A stretch of 64,000 nucleotides of DNA from Rhodocyclaceae bacterium (GTDB lineage Bacteria > Pseudomonadota > Gammaproteobacteria > Burkholderiales > Rhodocyclaceae): assembly GCA_019455325.1 (NCBI GenBank), contig JACFMQ010000014.1, forward strand, positions 18,558 through 82,557, in the 5' to 3' direction. Every line of letters starts with the position of its first letter. The stretch's first letter is position 1. The position numbers were made by a program, and so were the translations under genes. Of the stretch, positions 42,267 to 51,833 are shown piece after piece. The notes beneath the pieces were generated by a model. The model was given only the letters and a program-made list of their open reading frames with translations. It made no database searches and had not been told where the DNA came from.

Positions 42267-42761
42267 TCAGGCGGACACCGCCATGATCTTGGCGCGCGGC
42301 CGCGGGCTCGGGCCGAGGCGCTGGTCGCCGACCGGGCTCATGAACTGCACGGCCTTGTGCGCGTTCTTCGTCACCAGGTCGTGCAGCGTCACCGAGGCCA
42401 GGTATTCGTACATCTTGAAGTTGAGCGTCGCCCACAGGTCGTGCGTCATGCAGCGGTGCTCGTCGTGGCAGTTCTCCTTGCCGCCGCACTGCGTCGCGTC
42501 GAGCGGCTCGTCGACGGCGCGGATGATGTCGGCGACGCTGATTTCGTCGAGCTGCCGCGCCAGACAATAGCCGCCGCCGGGGCCGCGCACGCTGTCCACC
42601 AGATGGTGGCGGCGCAGCTTGCCGAACAGTTGTTCCAGGTAGGAAAGCGAAATCTTCTGCCGGTCGCTGATCCCGGCCAGCGTCACCGGCCCTTCGCTGC
42701 CGCGCAGCGCAAGATCGATCATGGCGGTCACGGCGAATCGTCCCTTGGTCGTCAGTCGCAT
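42267..42761 (-). CDS. iscR: Fe-S-sensing transcriptional regulator IscR
   Basis: The protein has 164 residues. The Rrf2-type winged helix is at residues 1-65 ([17 protein letters not shown]). Cluster ligands C92, C98, C104 and the following H107 are at the canonical numbers. Holo-IscR represses type 1 sites such as the one seen at 42810-42834 upstream of this gene, giving autoregulation. It is the first gene of iscR-nifS-like-iscSUA-hscBA-fdx-iscX. Confidence 0.97.
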   Translation of the reverse strand: MRLTTKGRFAVTAMIDLALRGSEGPVTLAGISDRQKISLSYLEQLFGKLRRHHLVDSVRGPGGGYCLARQLDEISVADIIRAVDEPLDATQCGGKENCHDEHRCMTHDLWATLNFKMYEYLASVTLHDLVTKNAHKAVQFMSPVGDQRLGPSPRPRAKIMAVSA

Positions 42762-42800
42762 GTTGTCCGTCTCCCGGTTAATACCCGATTGGTTTCGTCG

Positions 42801-42834
42801 ACTATACGAAAGCCGGACAAAATCAGTCAACTAT
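42801..42834 (-). promoter_or_regulatory. iscR promoter with IscR type 1-like operator
   Basis: On the minus strand TTGACT (42825-42830) and TATAGT (42801-42806) form a sigma-70 promoter with 18-nt spacer. Positions 42810-42834 match 21 of 25 positions of the IscR type 1 consensus I recall from E. coli and cover the -35 box. The site abuts the stop codon of cysE. Confidence 0.7.
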
Positions 42835-43587
42835 TTAGTCGACTATTTTGCTCAGATATTTCGGATCGAACTTGTCCGCGGTCGCCAGTTCGTCCTCGAT
42901 GCTGACGCCGGTCTGCTCCAGCTTCTTCAAGAGGGCGTCGATGCGCCGGTCGGTCTCGACCGCGTGGTCGAGCAGGCCGTGGATCGCCTTGGCCAGCGGA
43001 TCGTCCTGGCTGCCGGCGATGGCGTAGGCGGAAAAGCCCATCTGCCCGGCCTTTTCCTCGCGCCGCTGCGCCTGCTCGCCGTCGATGACGCGCGCCGGGT
43101 TGCCGACGGCGGTGGCGCCGGCCGGCACGTCCTTGACGACGACCGCGTTCGAGCCGACCTTGGCGCCGGCGCCGACGGTGATCGGCCCGAGCACCTTGGC
43201 GCCGGCGCCGACGACCACGCCGTTGCCCAGCGTCGGATGGCGCTTGCCCTTGTTCCACGAGGTGCCGCCGAGCGTGACGCCGTGGTAGAGCGTGACGTCG
43301 TCGCCGATCACCGCCGTCTCGCCGATGACCACGCCCATGCCGTGGTCGATGAAGAAACGGCGGCCGATGGTCGCGCCCGGATGGATCTCGATGCCGGTCA
43401 GGATGCGCGCGAGGTGCGAAAGGAAGCGCGCCAGCCAGCGCAGACGATGCCCCCACAGCCAGTGGGCGAGGCGGTGGCAGACGGCGGCGTGCACGCCGGG
43501 ATAGCAGGTCAGCACCTCCCAGGCCGAGCGGGCGGCCGGGTCGCGGTCGAAAACCGAGCGGATGTCTTCTCGCAGTCGGGCAAACAT
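42835..43587 (-). CDS. cysE: Serine O-acetyltransferase
   Basis: The protein has 250 residues. A left-handed beta-helix region carries [38 protein letters not shown] and [20 protein letters not shown], with the catalytic His/Asp in FIDHG and YHGVTLGG. It makes O-acetylserine for cysteine synthesis, the sulfur donor used by the desulfurases downstream. A C-terminal extension of about 70 residues beyond the hexapeptides is mostly helical. An IscR-like site upstream suggests shared control with the isc genes. Confidence 0.95.
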   Translation of the reverse strand: MFARLREDIRSVFDRDPAARSAWEVLTCYPGVHAAVCHRLAHWLWGHRLRWLARFLSHLARILTGIEIHPGATIGRRFFIDHGMGVVIGETAVIGDDVTLYHGVTLGGTSWNKGKRHPTLGNGVVVGAGAKVLGPITVGAGAKVGSNAVVVKDVPAGATAVGNPARVIDGEQAQRREEKAGQMGFSAYAIAGSQDDPLAKAIHGLLDHAVETDRRIDALLKKLEQTGVSIEDELATADKFDPKYLSKIVD

Positions 43588-43619
43588 GATTTCTGGGCAA
43601 CCCCCTCGTTATCGTGCGG

Positions 43620-43652
43620 ATATTAAAATACCCGAGTTTTTTGATCTACTAT
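43620..43652 (-). promoter_or_regulatory. cysE promoter with IscR type 1-like operator
   Basis: On the minus strand TAGATC (43643-43648) and TAATAT (43620-43625) are 17 nt apart. Positions 43628-43652 match 20 of 25 positions of the IscR type 1 consensus as I recall it, with the 3' half CGGGTAT perfect. The site slightly overlaps the end of trmJ (43649). Confidence 0.55.
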
Positions 43653-44440
43653 TTTTCCGGCGGTTCCGCGCTCCGCCGGCGCGGCCCGGTCGGCGTCTCC
43701 ACCGAATCGAGGATGCCGCGCAGGATGTTGATCTCGTCCTTCTCCAGCGCCGCCCGCCCGAACAGCCGGCGCAGCTTGGGCAGCAGCCGGCGCGGCCGGG
43801 CCGGGTCGTGGAAGCCGGTGGCGACGAGCACGCGCTCCAGGTGTTCGTGGAAGCGCTCGATCTCGTCGAGCGTCGCCGGCGCCGACGCGAACGGCGTGGC
43901 CGGCGTCGTCGGCGGCAGGCCGCCGTAGGCCGCCATGCGCAGCTCGTAGGCCAGCACCTGCACCGCGGCGCCGAGGTTGAGCGAGGCGAAGCGCGGATCG
44001 CTCGGGATCGCCACCGCCTGCTGGCAGCGCTGCAGCTCCTCGTTGGCCAGGCCGCTGGTCTCGTTGCCGAAGACCAGCGCGACGTCGCCCGCCGCCGCCA
44101 TGCGCAGCAGCGACGGCACCGCCTCGCGCACGCCGGCCGCCGCCGGGCCGAGGTCGCGCGGCCGGGCGGAGAGCGCCGCCGCGTGCACGCAGCCGGTGAG
44201 CGCCTCGACCAGCGAGTCGCAGACGACAGCGGCGGCGAGCACGTCGTCGGCGCCCGCGGCGCGCGCCGTCGCCACCGCGTCCACCGCGCACAGCGGCTGC
44301 ACCAGATAGAGACGGGAGAGCCCCATGGTCTTCATCGCCCGCGCCGCGGCGCCGACGTTGCCCGGATGGCTGGTGCGGCAGAGCACGACGCGGACGCGGT
44401 CGAGCGCCGCGGCCGGATCGTCGGAGGGAAGCGGGTTCAT
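43649..44440 (-). CDS. trmJ: tRNA (cytidine/uridine-32-2'-O)-methyltransferase
   Basis: The protein has 263 residues from ATG 44440. SPOUT-fold motifs are [19 protein letters not shown] near the N-terminus, [15 protein letters not shown] and [16 protein letters not shown] near the knot. It methylates the ribose at position 32 of several tRNAs using SAM. The C-terminal 90 residues are the usual TrmJ extension. Divergent from suhB. Confidence 0.92.
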   Translation of the reverse strand: MNPLPSDDPAAALDRVRVVLCRTSHPGNVGAAARAMKTMGLSRLYLVQPLCAVDAVATARAAGADDVLAAAVVCDSLVEALTGCVHAAALSARPRDLGPAAAGVREAVPSLLRMAAAGDVALVFGNETSGLANEELQRCQQAVAIPSDPRFASLNLGAAVQVLAYELRMAAYGGLPPTTPATPFASAPATLDEIERFHEHLERVLVATGFHDPARPRRLLPKLRRLFGRAALEKDEINILRGILDSVETPTGPRRRSAEPPEK

Positions 44441-44442
44441 GA

Positions 44443-44448
44443 TAGAAT
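44443..44448 (+). promoter_or_regulatory. Probable -10 box for suhB
   Basis: TAGAAT lies 82 nt before the suhB start and just beyond the trmJ start codon. No clear -35 element is seen. Confidence 0.35.
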
Positions 44449-44530
44449 GCGCGATTCGCCGAAACGATTCGGGCGGCGCGACGCGCGGCATGCGCGGCCA
44501 CTCCGCCCGACGGGTTCTTTACACACAGCC

Positions 44531-45334
44531 ATGCATCCAGCACTCAACATCGCCATCAAGGCGGCGCGCCGCGCCGGCCAGATCATCACCCGCGCCTCCC
44601 ACGACTTGGACCTGCTCAAGGTCACCGCCAAACGCCAGAGCGATTTCGTCACCGAGGTCGACAAGGCTGCCGAGGCCGCCATCATCGAAGTGCTGCGCGA
44701 GGCTTATCCGAATCACGGAATTCTAGCAGAAGAGTCGGGCGCCACCGTCGGCAAGCAGGCCGAATACCAGTGGATCATCGACCCGCTCGACGGCACCACC
44801 AACTTCATCCACGGCTTTCCGCAGTACGCCATCTCGATCGCGCTGGCACACAACGGCCAGGTGACGCAGGCGGTGGTCTTCGACCCCGAGCGCAACGAGC
44901 TGTTCACCGCCAGCAAGGGCCGCGGCGCCTTCCTCAACGACCGCCGCATCCGCGTCTCGAAGCGCGCCCGGCTGGACGAGGCGCTGCTCGGCACCGGCTT
45001 CCCGTACCGCGTCTTCGACCACGTCGACACCTACCTCGCCATCTTCAAGGAGCTGACGCAGAAGACGGCCGGCATGCGCCGCCCCGGCGCCGCCGCGCTC
45101 GACCTGGCCTGGGTCGCCTGCGGCCGGCTCGACGGCTTCTGGGAGTTCGGCCTGTCGCCGTGGGACATGGCGGCCGGCACGCTGCTGATCAGCGAGGCCG
45201 GCGGCCTGGTCTCCGATCTCGCCGGCGAGCACGGCTATCTCGACAGCGGCAACGTATTGGCCGGCACGCCGAAAGTCTTCGCGCAACTGCTGCAGGTCGT
45301 CCAGGCGCACCGGACGCCCGCCCTCCTCGCCTGA
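44531..45334 (+). CDS. suhB: Inositol-1-monophosphatase family protein
   Basis: The protein has 267 residues. Metal and phosphate motifs are [31 protein letters not shown] and [17 protein letters not shown]. In E. coli SuhB is also part of the rRNA antitermination complex and aids ribosome biogenesis; here only the phosphatase motifs can be seen. The start at 44531 gives the standard [14 protein letters not shown]-terminus. Confidence 0.95.
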   Translation: MHPALNIAIKAARRAGQIITRASHDLDLLKVTAKRQSDFVTEVDKAAEAAIIEVLREAYPNHGILAEESGATVGKQAEYQWIIDPLDGTTNFIHGFPQYAISIALAHNGQVTQAVVFDPERNELFTASKGRGAFLNDRRIRVSKRARLDEALLGTGFPYRVFDHVDTYLAIFKELTQKTAGMRRPGAAALDLAWVACGRLDGFWEFGLSPWDMAAGTLLISEAGGLVSDLAGEHGYLDSGNVLAGTPKVFAQLLQVVQAHRTPALLA

Positions 45335-45410
45335 GCAACGGGCGGCCCCGGGGACCGGCCGTCGCCCATCCGGCGCCCAGATCCTCGCGCCTCGCGAACG
45401 ATTGGCTATC

Positions 45411-46583
45411 ATGGAAGGCATGAATACGCTTTCCATCCTCCCGTTTTTTCGCCGCCTCGCCGGGACGTGCCGCCTGGCGAGTGCGCTGCTGGCCGGCGCG
45501 CTGACGCTGCCGGCGGCGGCCGACGCGCTGCCGCTGGAAAAGATCGCACTGCCGCCCGGCTTCACCATCGAACTCCTCGCCCGCGTGCCGAACGCGCGGC
45601 AGATGGCGCTGTCGCCGCAGGGCGTCCTCTACGTCGGCTCGATGCGCGCCGGCAAGGTACACGCGCTGCCGCTCGATCGCGATTACCGGCCCGGCAAGCT
45701 GCGCGTCGTCGCCGACGACCTCAAGCTGCCGGTGGGCGTCGCCTGGCGCGACGGCAGCCTGTACGTCTCGGCGGTCGACCGCATCCTCCGCCTCGACGGC
45801 ATCGACGCCCGCCTCGACGACCCGCCGGCGCCCGCCGTGGTCCGCGACGACCTGCCGAAGGAAACGCACCACGGCTGGAAATTCATCGCCTTCGGCCCGG
45901 ACGGCTGGCTCTACGTGCCGGTCGGCGCGCCGTGCAACATCTGCGAACCGGACCCCGAGCGCTACGCCACGATCCTGCGCATGCGTCCGGACGGATCGCA
46001 ACTGCAAACCTTCGCCCGCGGCGTGCGCAACACGGTCGGCTTCGACTGGCATCCGGCCAGCGGCGCGCTGTGGTTCACCGACAACGGCCGCGACTGGCTC
46101 GGCGACGACCGCCCGCCCGACGAGCTGAATCACGCACCGAAGCCCGGCCTGCACTTCGGCTACCCTTACTGCCACGGCGACGCCATCGCCGACCCGGAAT
46201 TTGGCCGCAAGCGCGCCTGCGACGAATTCACGCCGCCGGCGCAGAATCTCGGCCCGCACGTCGCCGCGCTCGGCATGCGCTTCTACACCGGCAGCCAGTT
46301 CCCGGCGCAGTACCGCAACCAGGTGTTCATCGCCGAACACGGCTCGTGGAATCGCGGCAGGAAGATCGGCTACCGCGTCAGCGTCGTCACGCTGGCGGGC
46401 GACCGCGCCGTCTCCTACGCCCCGTTCGCCAGCGGCTGGCTGCAGGACGAAAGCGCCTGGGGCCGCCCGGCCGACGTGCTGGTGCTGCCGGACGGCTCGC
46501 TGCTGGTGTCGGACGATCAGGCGGGGGCGATCTACCGGATCCGGTACGCAGGCGAGCGCAAGGCTTCGGGCATCCCGCAGTAG
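45411..46583 (+). CDS. Sorbosone dehydrogenase-like (PQQ-type beta-propeller) secreted protein
   Basis: The protein has 390 residues from ATG 45411 (ATG 45420 is possible). A signal peptide (to about residue 38, ending PAAADA) precedes a six-bladed propeller of the GDH/sorbosone family: LPPGFTIELLARVPNARQMAL, THHGWKFIAFGPDGWLYV, FARGVRNTVGFDW and GLHFGYPYCHG are conserved. PQQ/calcium site residues may be retained, but I cannot judge cofactor binding. A sugar-dehydrogenase role is a family guess. Located in the periplasm. Confidence 0.85.
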   Translation: MEGMNTLSILPFFRRLAGTCRLASALLAGALTLPAAADALPLEKIALPPGFTIELLARVPNARQMALSPQGVLYVGSMRAGKVHALPLDRDYRPGKLRVVADDLKLPVGVAWRDGSLYVSAVDRILRLDGIDARLDDPPAPAVVRDDLPKETHHGWKFIAFGPDGWLYVPVGAPCNICEPDPERYATILRMRPDGSQLQTFARGVRNTVGFDWHPASGALWFTDNGRDWLGDDRPPDELNHAPKPGLHFGYPYCHGDAIADPEFGRKRACDEFTPPAQNLGPHVAALGMRFYTGSQFPAQYRNQVFIAEHGSWNRGRKIGYRVSVVTLAGDRAVSYAPFASGWLQDESAWGRPADVLVLPDGSLLVSDDQAGAIYRIRYAGERKASGIPQ

Positions 46584-46786
46584 CACCTTCCGGTCGGCTC
46601 TGTCATCCGGCTCCCGCACCGATTCGCAATTTCCGGCCGCTGCGGCGACCATCCGCTGATACCGGCGCGAATGCCCAACCAAAATTCATGACATAGAAAT
46701 AAAAAGGGTAGCCCAAAGAAGTCGGCCGGGTCACAATATATAAACGGGTGCAACCGCACCAGACAATCAAGATACACAAGCACGCC
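46584..46786. other. AT-rich intergenic segment before mutS
   Basis: These 203 bases show a sharp drop in GC from about 46676 to 46790, including TATATAAA at 46737-46744, which may serve as a -10 region for mutS. No good -35 is seen. No gene or terminator was found. Confidence 0.4.
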
Positions 46787-49387
46787 ATGTCAAAAAATCA
46801 GGACGTCAAAAACGGCGATTTCGCCGGCCATACCCCGATGATGCAGCAGTACCTGCGCCTGAAGGCGCAGCACCCCGACACCCTGCTCCTCTACCGCATG
46901 GGGGATTTCTACGAGCTGTTCTACGACGACGCCGAGAAGGCGGCGCGGCTCCTGGACATCACGCTGACCACGCGCGGGCAGTCGGCCGGCGTGCCGATCC
47001 GGATGGCCGGCGTGCCCTTCCATGCGTTGGAGCAGTACCTCGCCAAGCTGGTGAAGCTCGGCGAATCGGTGGTCATCTGCGAGCAGGTCGGCGATCCGGC
47101 GACGAGCAAGGGGCCGGTCGAGCGCGCGGTGTCGCGCATCGTCACGCCGGGCACGCTGACCGACGCGGCGCTGCTCGACGAGAAGCGCGACACGCTGCTG
47201 ATGGCCCTGTCGCCGACCCGGCACACGATCGGTCTCGCCTGGCTCAACCTGGCCAGCGGCGAGCTGCGCGCGACCGAGGTGGCGACGACGAAGCTCGCCG
47301 CGACGCTGGAACGCATCCGGCCGGCCGAGATCATCCTGCCCGATTCGCTGACGCTCTCGTTCGCGCCGGCCGCGGCGCTGACGCGGCGGCCGGACTGGCA
47401 TTTCGACACGGAGGCCGCCGAGCGCGATCTGTGCCAGCAGTTCGCGGTGGCCTCGCTCGCCGGCTTCGGCATCGACGACGCCGGCCCGGAAGTGGCCGCC
47501 GCCGGCGCGCTCTTGCGCTACGCGCAGGCGACGCAGGCGCGCGCGCTGCAGCACGTGCGCGCACTGATCGTCGAACGCGAGTCGGCCTGGATCGGGCTCG
47601 ACGCGGCGACGCGGCGCAACCTCGAACTGACCGAGACGCTGCGCGGCCAGCCGGAGCCGACGCTCTGTTCGCTGCTCGACGCCTGCGTCACGGCCATGGG
47701 CTCGCGCTGCCTGCGCCACGCGCTGCACCACCCACTGCGCGACCGCGCGGTTCCGGCCGCGCGCCACGCCGCGGTCGAGGCGCTGACGGAAGACGCCAAC
47801 CGCGGCGCGCAGGCCGTGCGCGAGGCGCTGAAAGGCATCGCCGACGTCGAGCGCATCGCCGGCCGCATCGCCCTCTTCTCGGCCCGGCCGCGCGACCTCT
47901 CCGGTCTGCGCGACGGCCTCGCCCGGCTCGACGCCGTGCGCGCGCCGCTCGCCGCGCTGCCGGCGCCGCTGCTCGCCGAGCTGCACGAACGGCTGGCGAC
48001 GCCGGGCACCGTGCTCGATCTCCTGACGCGCGCCATCGCCGCCGAACCCTCGGCCAACCTGCGCGACGGCGGCGTCATCGCGCCCGGCTACGACGCCGAG
48101 CTGGACGAGCTGCGCGGCATCCAGGAGAACTGCGGCGAATTCCTGCTGGCGCTGGAAGCGCGCGAGAAGGAGCGCACCGGCATCAACAGCCTCAAGGTCG
48201 AGTACAACCGCGTGCACGGCTTCTACATCGAGGTCACGCACGCCAACGCCGACAAGGTGCCGGAGGACTATCGCCGCCGGCAGACGCTGAAGAACGCCGA
48301 GCGCTACATCACGCCCGAGCTGAAGACTTTCGAGGACAAGGCGCTGTCCGCGCAGGACCGCGCGCTGGCGCGCGAGAAGCTGCTCTGGGACGAGGTGCAG
48401 GACGCGCTGCAGCCGGAGATTCCGCGCCTCCTGGAGATCGCCCGCGCCATCGCGCTGCTCGACATGCTTGCCGCCTTCGCCGACGTCGCGGCCAAGCGGG
48501 ACTACCGCAAGCCGCAGTTCTCCGACGAACCGGGCCTGCTGATCGAGGGCGGCCGCCACCCGGTCGTGGAAAACCAGATCCAGGCCGACGGCGAATCCTT
48601 CATCGCCAACGACGCGAAGCTCGGCGACGGCAGACGGCTGCTGCTGATCACCGGCCCGAACATGGGCGGCAAGTCGACCTACATGCGGCAGACCGCGCTG
48701 ATCGCGCTGATGGCGCACATCGGCGCCTTCGTGCCGGCGACGCGCTGCGTGCTCGGGCCCATCGACCAGATCTTCACGCGCATCGGCGCCTCCGACGATC
48801 TCGCCTCCGGCCGCTCGACCTTCATGGTCGAGATGACCGAGTCGGCGGCGATCCTGCACCACGCCACCGAGAACAGCCTGGTGCTGATGGACGAGGTCGG
48901 CCGCGGCACCTCGACCTTTGACGGCATGGCGCTGGCCTTCGCCATCTGCCGCCATCTGGTCGAGAAGAACCGGGCGCTGACGCTCTTCGCCACGCACTAC
49001 TTCGAGCTGACCTTGCTCGCCAACGAATACCGCGAACTCGCCAACGTGCATCTCGACGCCGTCGAGCACGGCGAGAAGATCGTCTTCCTGCACGCGGTCG
49101 AGGAAGGGCCGGCGAACCAGAGCTACGGCATCCAGGTGGCGGCGCTCGCCGGCATCCCGTCGTCGGTGGTGCGCGCGGCGAAGAAGCAGTTGCGCGAGTT
49201 CGAGCAGCGCGCGGCGATCAACCCGCTGCAGCCGGACCTCTTCGCCGGCAGCCCGGCGCCCGAGCCGGAGCCACCGGCGCCCGAAACCCACCCAGCGCTC
49301 GACGCGCTGCACGAGATCGACCCCGATTCGCTGACGCCGCGCCAGGCGCTCGACGCGCTCTACGCGCTGAAGGCGCAACTGGCGTGA
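46787..49387 (+). CDS. mutS: DNA mismatch repair protein MutS
   Basis: The protein has 866 residues. Mismatch-reading Phe-x-Glu is in [16 protein letters not shown] (about 37-52), and the ATPase has [17 protein letters not shown] and the [12 protein letters not shown] signature. It binds mispairs and recruits MutL. ATG 46787 gives a normal N-terminus; an upstream GTG at 46748 is less likely. The C-terminal tail holds a Pro/Glu-rich linker and the tetramerisation segment. Confidence 0.97.
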   Translation: MSKNQDVKNGDFAGHTPMMQQYLRLKAQHPDTLLLYRMGDFYELFYDDAEKAARLLDITLTTRGQSAGVPIRMAGVPFHALEQYLAKLVKLGESVVICEQVGDPATSKGPVERAVSRIVTPGTLTDAALLDEKRDTLLMALSPTRHTIGLAWLNLASGELRATEVATTKLAATLERIRPAEIILPDSLTLSFAPAAALTRRPDWHFDTEAAERDLCQQFAVASLAGFGIDDAGPEVAAAGALLRYAQATQARALQHVRALIVERESAWIGLDAATRRNLELTETLRGQPEPTLCSLLDACVTAMGSRCLRHALHHPLRDRAVPAARHAAVEALTEDANRGAQAVREALKGIADVERIAGRIALFSARPRDLSGLRDGLARLDAVRAPLAALPAPLLAELHERLATPGTVLDLLTRAIAAEPSANLRDGGVIAPGYDAELDELRGIQENCGEFLLALEAREKERTGINSLKVEYNRVHGFYIEVTHANADKVPEDYRRRQTLKNAERYITPELKTFEDKALSAQDRALAREKLLWDEVQDALQPEIPRLLEIARAIALLDMLAAFADVAAKRDYRKPQFSDEPGLLIEGGRHPVVENQIQADGESFIANDAKLGDGRRLLLITGPNMGGKSTYMRQTALIALMAHIGAFVPATRCVLGPIDQIFTRIGASDDLASGRSTFMVEMTESAAILHHATENSLVLMDEVGRGTSTFDGMALAFAICRHLVEKNRALTLFATHYFELTLLANEYRELANVHLDAVEHGEKIVFLHAVEEGPANQSYGIQVAALAGIPSSVVRAAKKQLREFEQRAAINPLQPDLFAGSPAPEPEPPAPETHPALDALHEIDPDSLTPRQALDALYALKAQLA

Positions 49388-49443
49388 CGCTTTCCCGATG
49401 CCTCGCCGCCGGCCGCCGCGTCGCGGAAATCCGCGATTCCCTG

Positions 49444-49473
49444 TTGACACCGGCGCCGCCTGACTCCTAGATT
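49444..49473 (+). promoter_or_regulatory. Probable sigma-70 promoter before the binding-protein gene at 49507
   Basis: A perfect TTGACA (49444-49449) is followed after 18 bases by TAGATT (49468-49473), 34 nt before the start codon. Confidence 0.6.
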
Positions 49474-49506
49474 CGCTTTTCTCCGCCCCACGACGAGGAT
49501 CTCCCC

Positions 49507-50637
49507 ATGCGGCACCGACTCACCCGCACGCTGGCCATCGCCGCGCTCGTCTGCGCCGTGCCGGCCGCCGCCGCCGACGTCGTCGTCGGCCAGATCGCCC
49601 CGTTTTCCGGGCCGCTGACGCCGACCGGCACGCACCTGCGCGCCGGCGCCCAGCTCTACTTCGACGCGGTCAACGCCGCCGGCGGCATCCACGGCAGCAA
49701 GCTGCGGCTGGAAAGCCGCGACGACGGCTACAAGGTGCCGGAGACGGTGCGCCTGGCGCGCGAACTGCTGCGCGAGGCGCAGCCGCTGGCGCTCTTCGGC
49801 ATCGTCGGCACCGGCAACGTCGAGGCGCTGCTCAAGGAGAAGGTGCTCGACGAGGCCGGCGTTCCCCTCGTCACCGTGCGCACCGGCGCGTCGACGGTGG
49901 TGAAGAGCGGCAACCCCTGGCTGTTCGCCACGCGCGCTTCCTACGCCGAGGAGATCGACAAGATCGTGCAGCAGTACGAGACGATCGGCTACCGGCGCTT
50001 CGCCGTCTTCTATCAGGACGATCCCTTCGGCCGCGACGGCCTGGCCAGCGCCGAGGCATCGGTGAAGAAGGCCGGCGGCGAGCTGGTGGCGAAGGCCGGC
50101 TACGAGAAGAACACGACCGAGGTCGCCGCCGCCGTCAAGGCGATCGTCACCGCCGCGCCGCAGGCGGTGATCATGGTCTCGAACACCGCTGCCAGCGCCG
50201 AATTCGTCAAGCAGTCGCGCGTCGCCGGCAACCTCGCGCAGTTCGTCGCGCTGTCGACCACGGACGGGCCGCAGGTGGTCGAGCGCATCGGCAAGGACGC
50301 GGCGAAGGGGCTGGCGATCACGCAGGTGGTGCCCGATCCGAACGGACGCGCGGTGCCGCTGATCCGCGAGATCCAGGACAACTTCGCGAAGTTCAAGCCG
50401 CAGGGCGTGGCGCTCAACCACACGCTGATCGAGGGCTATCTCGGCGCCAAGATTCTCGGCGAGGGACTGCGCCGCGCCGGGCCGAACCCGACGCGCAAGA
50501 AGCTGCGCGACGCGCTCGCCCAGATCCGCGACTACGACGTCGGCGGCCAGTACATCAGCTACGAGGCCGACAGCCGCAGCGGCGCGCACTACGTGGACAT
50601 CACCATCCTCAACAAGGAGGGGCGGCTGCTGCGCTGA
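49507..50637 (+). CDS. ABC-type periplasmic binding protein, Leu/Ile/Val family, orphan
   Basis: The protein has 376 residues. A signal peptide (1-22, ending PAAAA) is followed by DVVVGQIAPFSGPLTPTG, AQLYFDAVNAAGGIHG, and YQDDPFGRDGLAS, all standard for the LivJ family. No permease or ATPase genes flank it. The ribosome site GAGGAT sits about 8 nt upstream. Its ligand is unknown; uptake would need components encoded elsewhere, or it may serve as a sensor. Confidence 0.9.
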   Translation: MRHRLTRTLAIAALVCAVPAAAADVVVGQIAPFSGPLTPTGTHLRAGAQLYFDAVNAAGGIHGSKLRLESRDDGYKVPETVRLARELLREAQPLALFGIVGTGNVEALLKEKVLDEAGVPLVTVRTGASTVVKSGNPWLFATRASYAEEIDKIVQQYETIGYRRFAVFYQDDPFGRDGLASAEASVKKAGGELVAKAGYEKNTTEVAAAVKAIVTAAPQAVIMVSNTAASAEFVKQSRVAGNLAQFVALSTTDGPQVVERIGKDAAKGLAITQVVPDPNGRAVPLIREIQDNFAKFKPQGVALNHTLIEGYLGAKILGEGLRRAGPNPTRKKLRDALAQIRDYDVGGQYISYEADSRSGAHYVDITILNKEGRLLR

Positions 50638-50655
50638 GCGCCGCCGGGGCCGCCC

Positions 50656-51156
50656 CTAGTGGCAGTGCCCCGCGCCGTCGTCGTCGCCGTGCACGTGGCC
50701 GTGCGCCAGCTCCTCGGCGCTCGCCGGGCGCACCGCCGTCACCGTGCAGGTGAACACCAGCGCCATGCCGGCGAGCGGATGGTTGCCGTCGAGCACCACC
50801 TTGTCGTCGGCGATGTCGGTGACGCGGTAGATGACGAAATCCTCGTCGTCCGAGCCTTCCGGCGCGCCCTCGAACTGCATGCCGACCTGCAGCTCCTCGG
50901 GGAAGGCGGCGCGCGGCTCGATCTGGATCAGCGCCTCGTCGTAGTCGCCGAAGGCTTCCTCGGGCTGCAGCTTGACCTTGACCGTCTCGCCGACCTTCCT
51001 GCCCTGCACGGCCTCCTCGATCTTCGGGAAGATGTCGTCGTAGCCGCCGTGCAGGTAGACGAGCGGCTCCTTGCCGGCGTCGACCAGTTCGCCGTCGGAA
51101 TCGGTGACGTTGTAGTCGAGCGTGACGACCGTGTTCTTCACTACCTCAGCGTTCAT
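50656..51156 (-). CDS. slyD: FKBP-type peptidyl-prolyl isomerase, SlyD-like
   Basis: The protein has 166 residues. The FKBP/SlyD core has DSDGELVDAGKEPLVYLHGGYDDIFPKIEEAV and the IF (insert-in-flap) region PEEAFGDYDEALI. The C-terminus is His/Asp-rich (HGHVHGDDDGAGHCH), as in nickel-binding SlyD. It has isomerase and chaperone roles and may deliver metal. It follows bcp by one base. Confidence 0.93.
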   Translation of the reverse strand: MNAEVVKNTVVTLDYNVTDSDGELVDAGKEPLVYLHGGYDDIFPKIEEAVQGRKVGETVKVKLQPEEAFGDYDEALIQIEPRAAFPEELQVGMQFEGAPEGSDDEDFVIYRVTDIADDKVVLDGNHPLAGMALVFTCTVTAVRPASAEELAHGHVHGDDDGAGHCH

Positions 51157-51157
51157 G

Positions 51158-51625
51158 TCAGTGCAGATCCTTTACCGCGCGCAGGATGTCCATCGCGTGG
51201 CCTTTGGCGCTCACTCCGTACAGCACATGGCGGAGCACGCCGTGTTTGTCGATGATGAAGGTCGAGCGGACGATGCCGTGGCGCTTGACGCCGTCCACCT
51301 CCTTCACCTGCCAGACACCGTACTGCTTGCAGACCTCGCCCTCGGTGTCGGAGAGCAGGCGGACCGAAATCCCGTGCTTGTCGCGAAACTCCGCGTGGCG
51401 GATGCAGTCGTCGCGGCTGATGCCCATGACGACGCAGCCGTGACGCTCGAACTCAGCCTCGTGATCCGAAAAATCCGTCGCCTCCAGCGTACATTGCGGC
51501 GTGCCGTCCTTCGGGTAGAAGAAGAGGATCAGATTGTGCCTGCCGACGTAACGCGACAGATCGACCAGCTCCATGTCGGCGTCGGGCAGAACGAACGTGG
51601 GTGCGGCTTGTCCCGTCTTCAGCAT
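51158..51625 (-). CDS. bcp: Thiol peroxidase of the Bcp/PrxQ family
   Basis: The protein has 155 residues from ATG 51625, with TAGGAGG just upstream. The peroxidatic Cys is in KDGTPQCTLEATDF (about residue 46). The base sequence TPGC of the family reads TPQC here, and the resolving Cys five residues later, present in many PrxQ proteins, is absent; other Cys (RHGCVVMG and DDCIRH) exist. It reduces hydroperoxides. Coupled with slyD. Confidence 0.93.
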   Translation of the reverse strand: MLKTGQAAPTFVLPDADMELVDLSRYVGRHNLILFFYPKDGTPQCTLEATDFSDHEAEFERHGCVVMGISRDDCIRHAEFRDKHGISVRLLSDTEGEVCKQYGVWQVKEVDGVKRHGIVRSTFIIDKHGVLRHVLYGVSAKGHAMDILRAVKDLH

Positions 51626-51724
51626 CTGGCCTCCTAAAAGACGCGCCCTCACGACAGGGGCTGGGCGGATTCTACACACACTTTTTCGGCGCTGACTACA
51701 AGCGTCGACGGCCCTCCGGCGGGT

Positions 51725-51753
51725 TTGCCGCGCGGCTGGCGCCGGCTTATGAT
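51725..51753 (+). promoter_or_regulatory. Probable promoter for the MCP gene
   Basis: TTGCCG (51725-51730) and TATGAT (51748-51753) are 17 nt apart, 81 nt before the start codon. The motif is of sigma-70 type; I see no sigma-28 consensus. Confidence 0.5.
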
Positions 51754-51833
51754 GACGTTGCGTTCCGGCACGCGGATTCGACCCAGGAAAACCAACAACG
51801 TCGCCATCCGGAAGGTGGCGGAGGGGACCCGAC

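Noticed and set aside
43562-44529. N-terminal extension of suhB upstream of 44531
   Set aside because: The in-frame upstream region is antisense to trmJ and has Arg-rich shadow composition; the ATG at 44531 gives the normal SuhB start.
46790-49450. Minus-strand frame of 886 codons opposite mutS
   Set aside because: It is the shadow of mutS, with repetitive Arg/Gln/Val/Gly composition and no domains.
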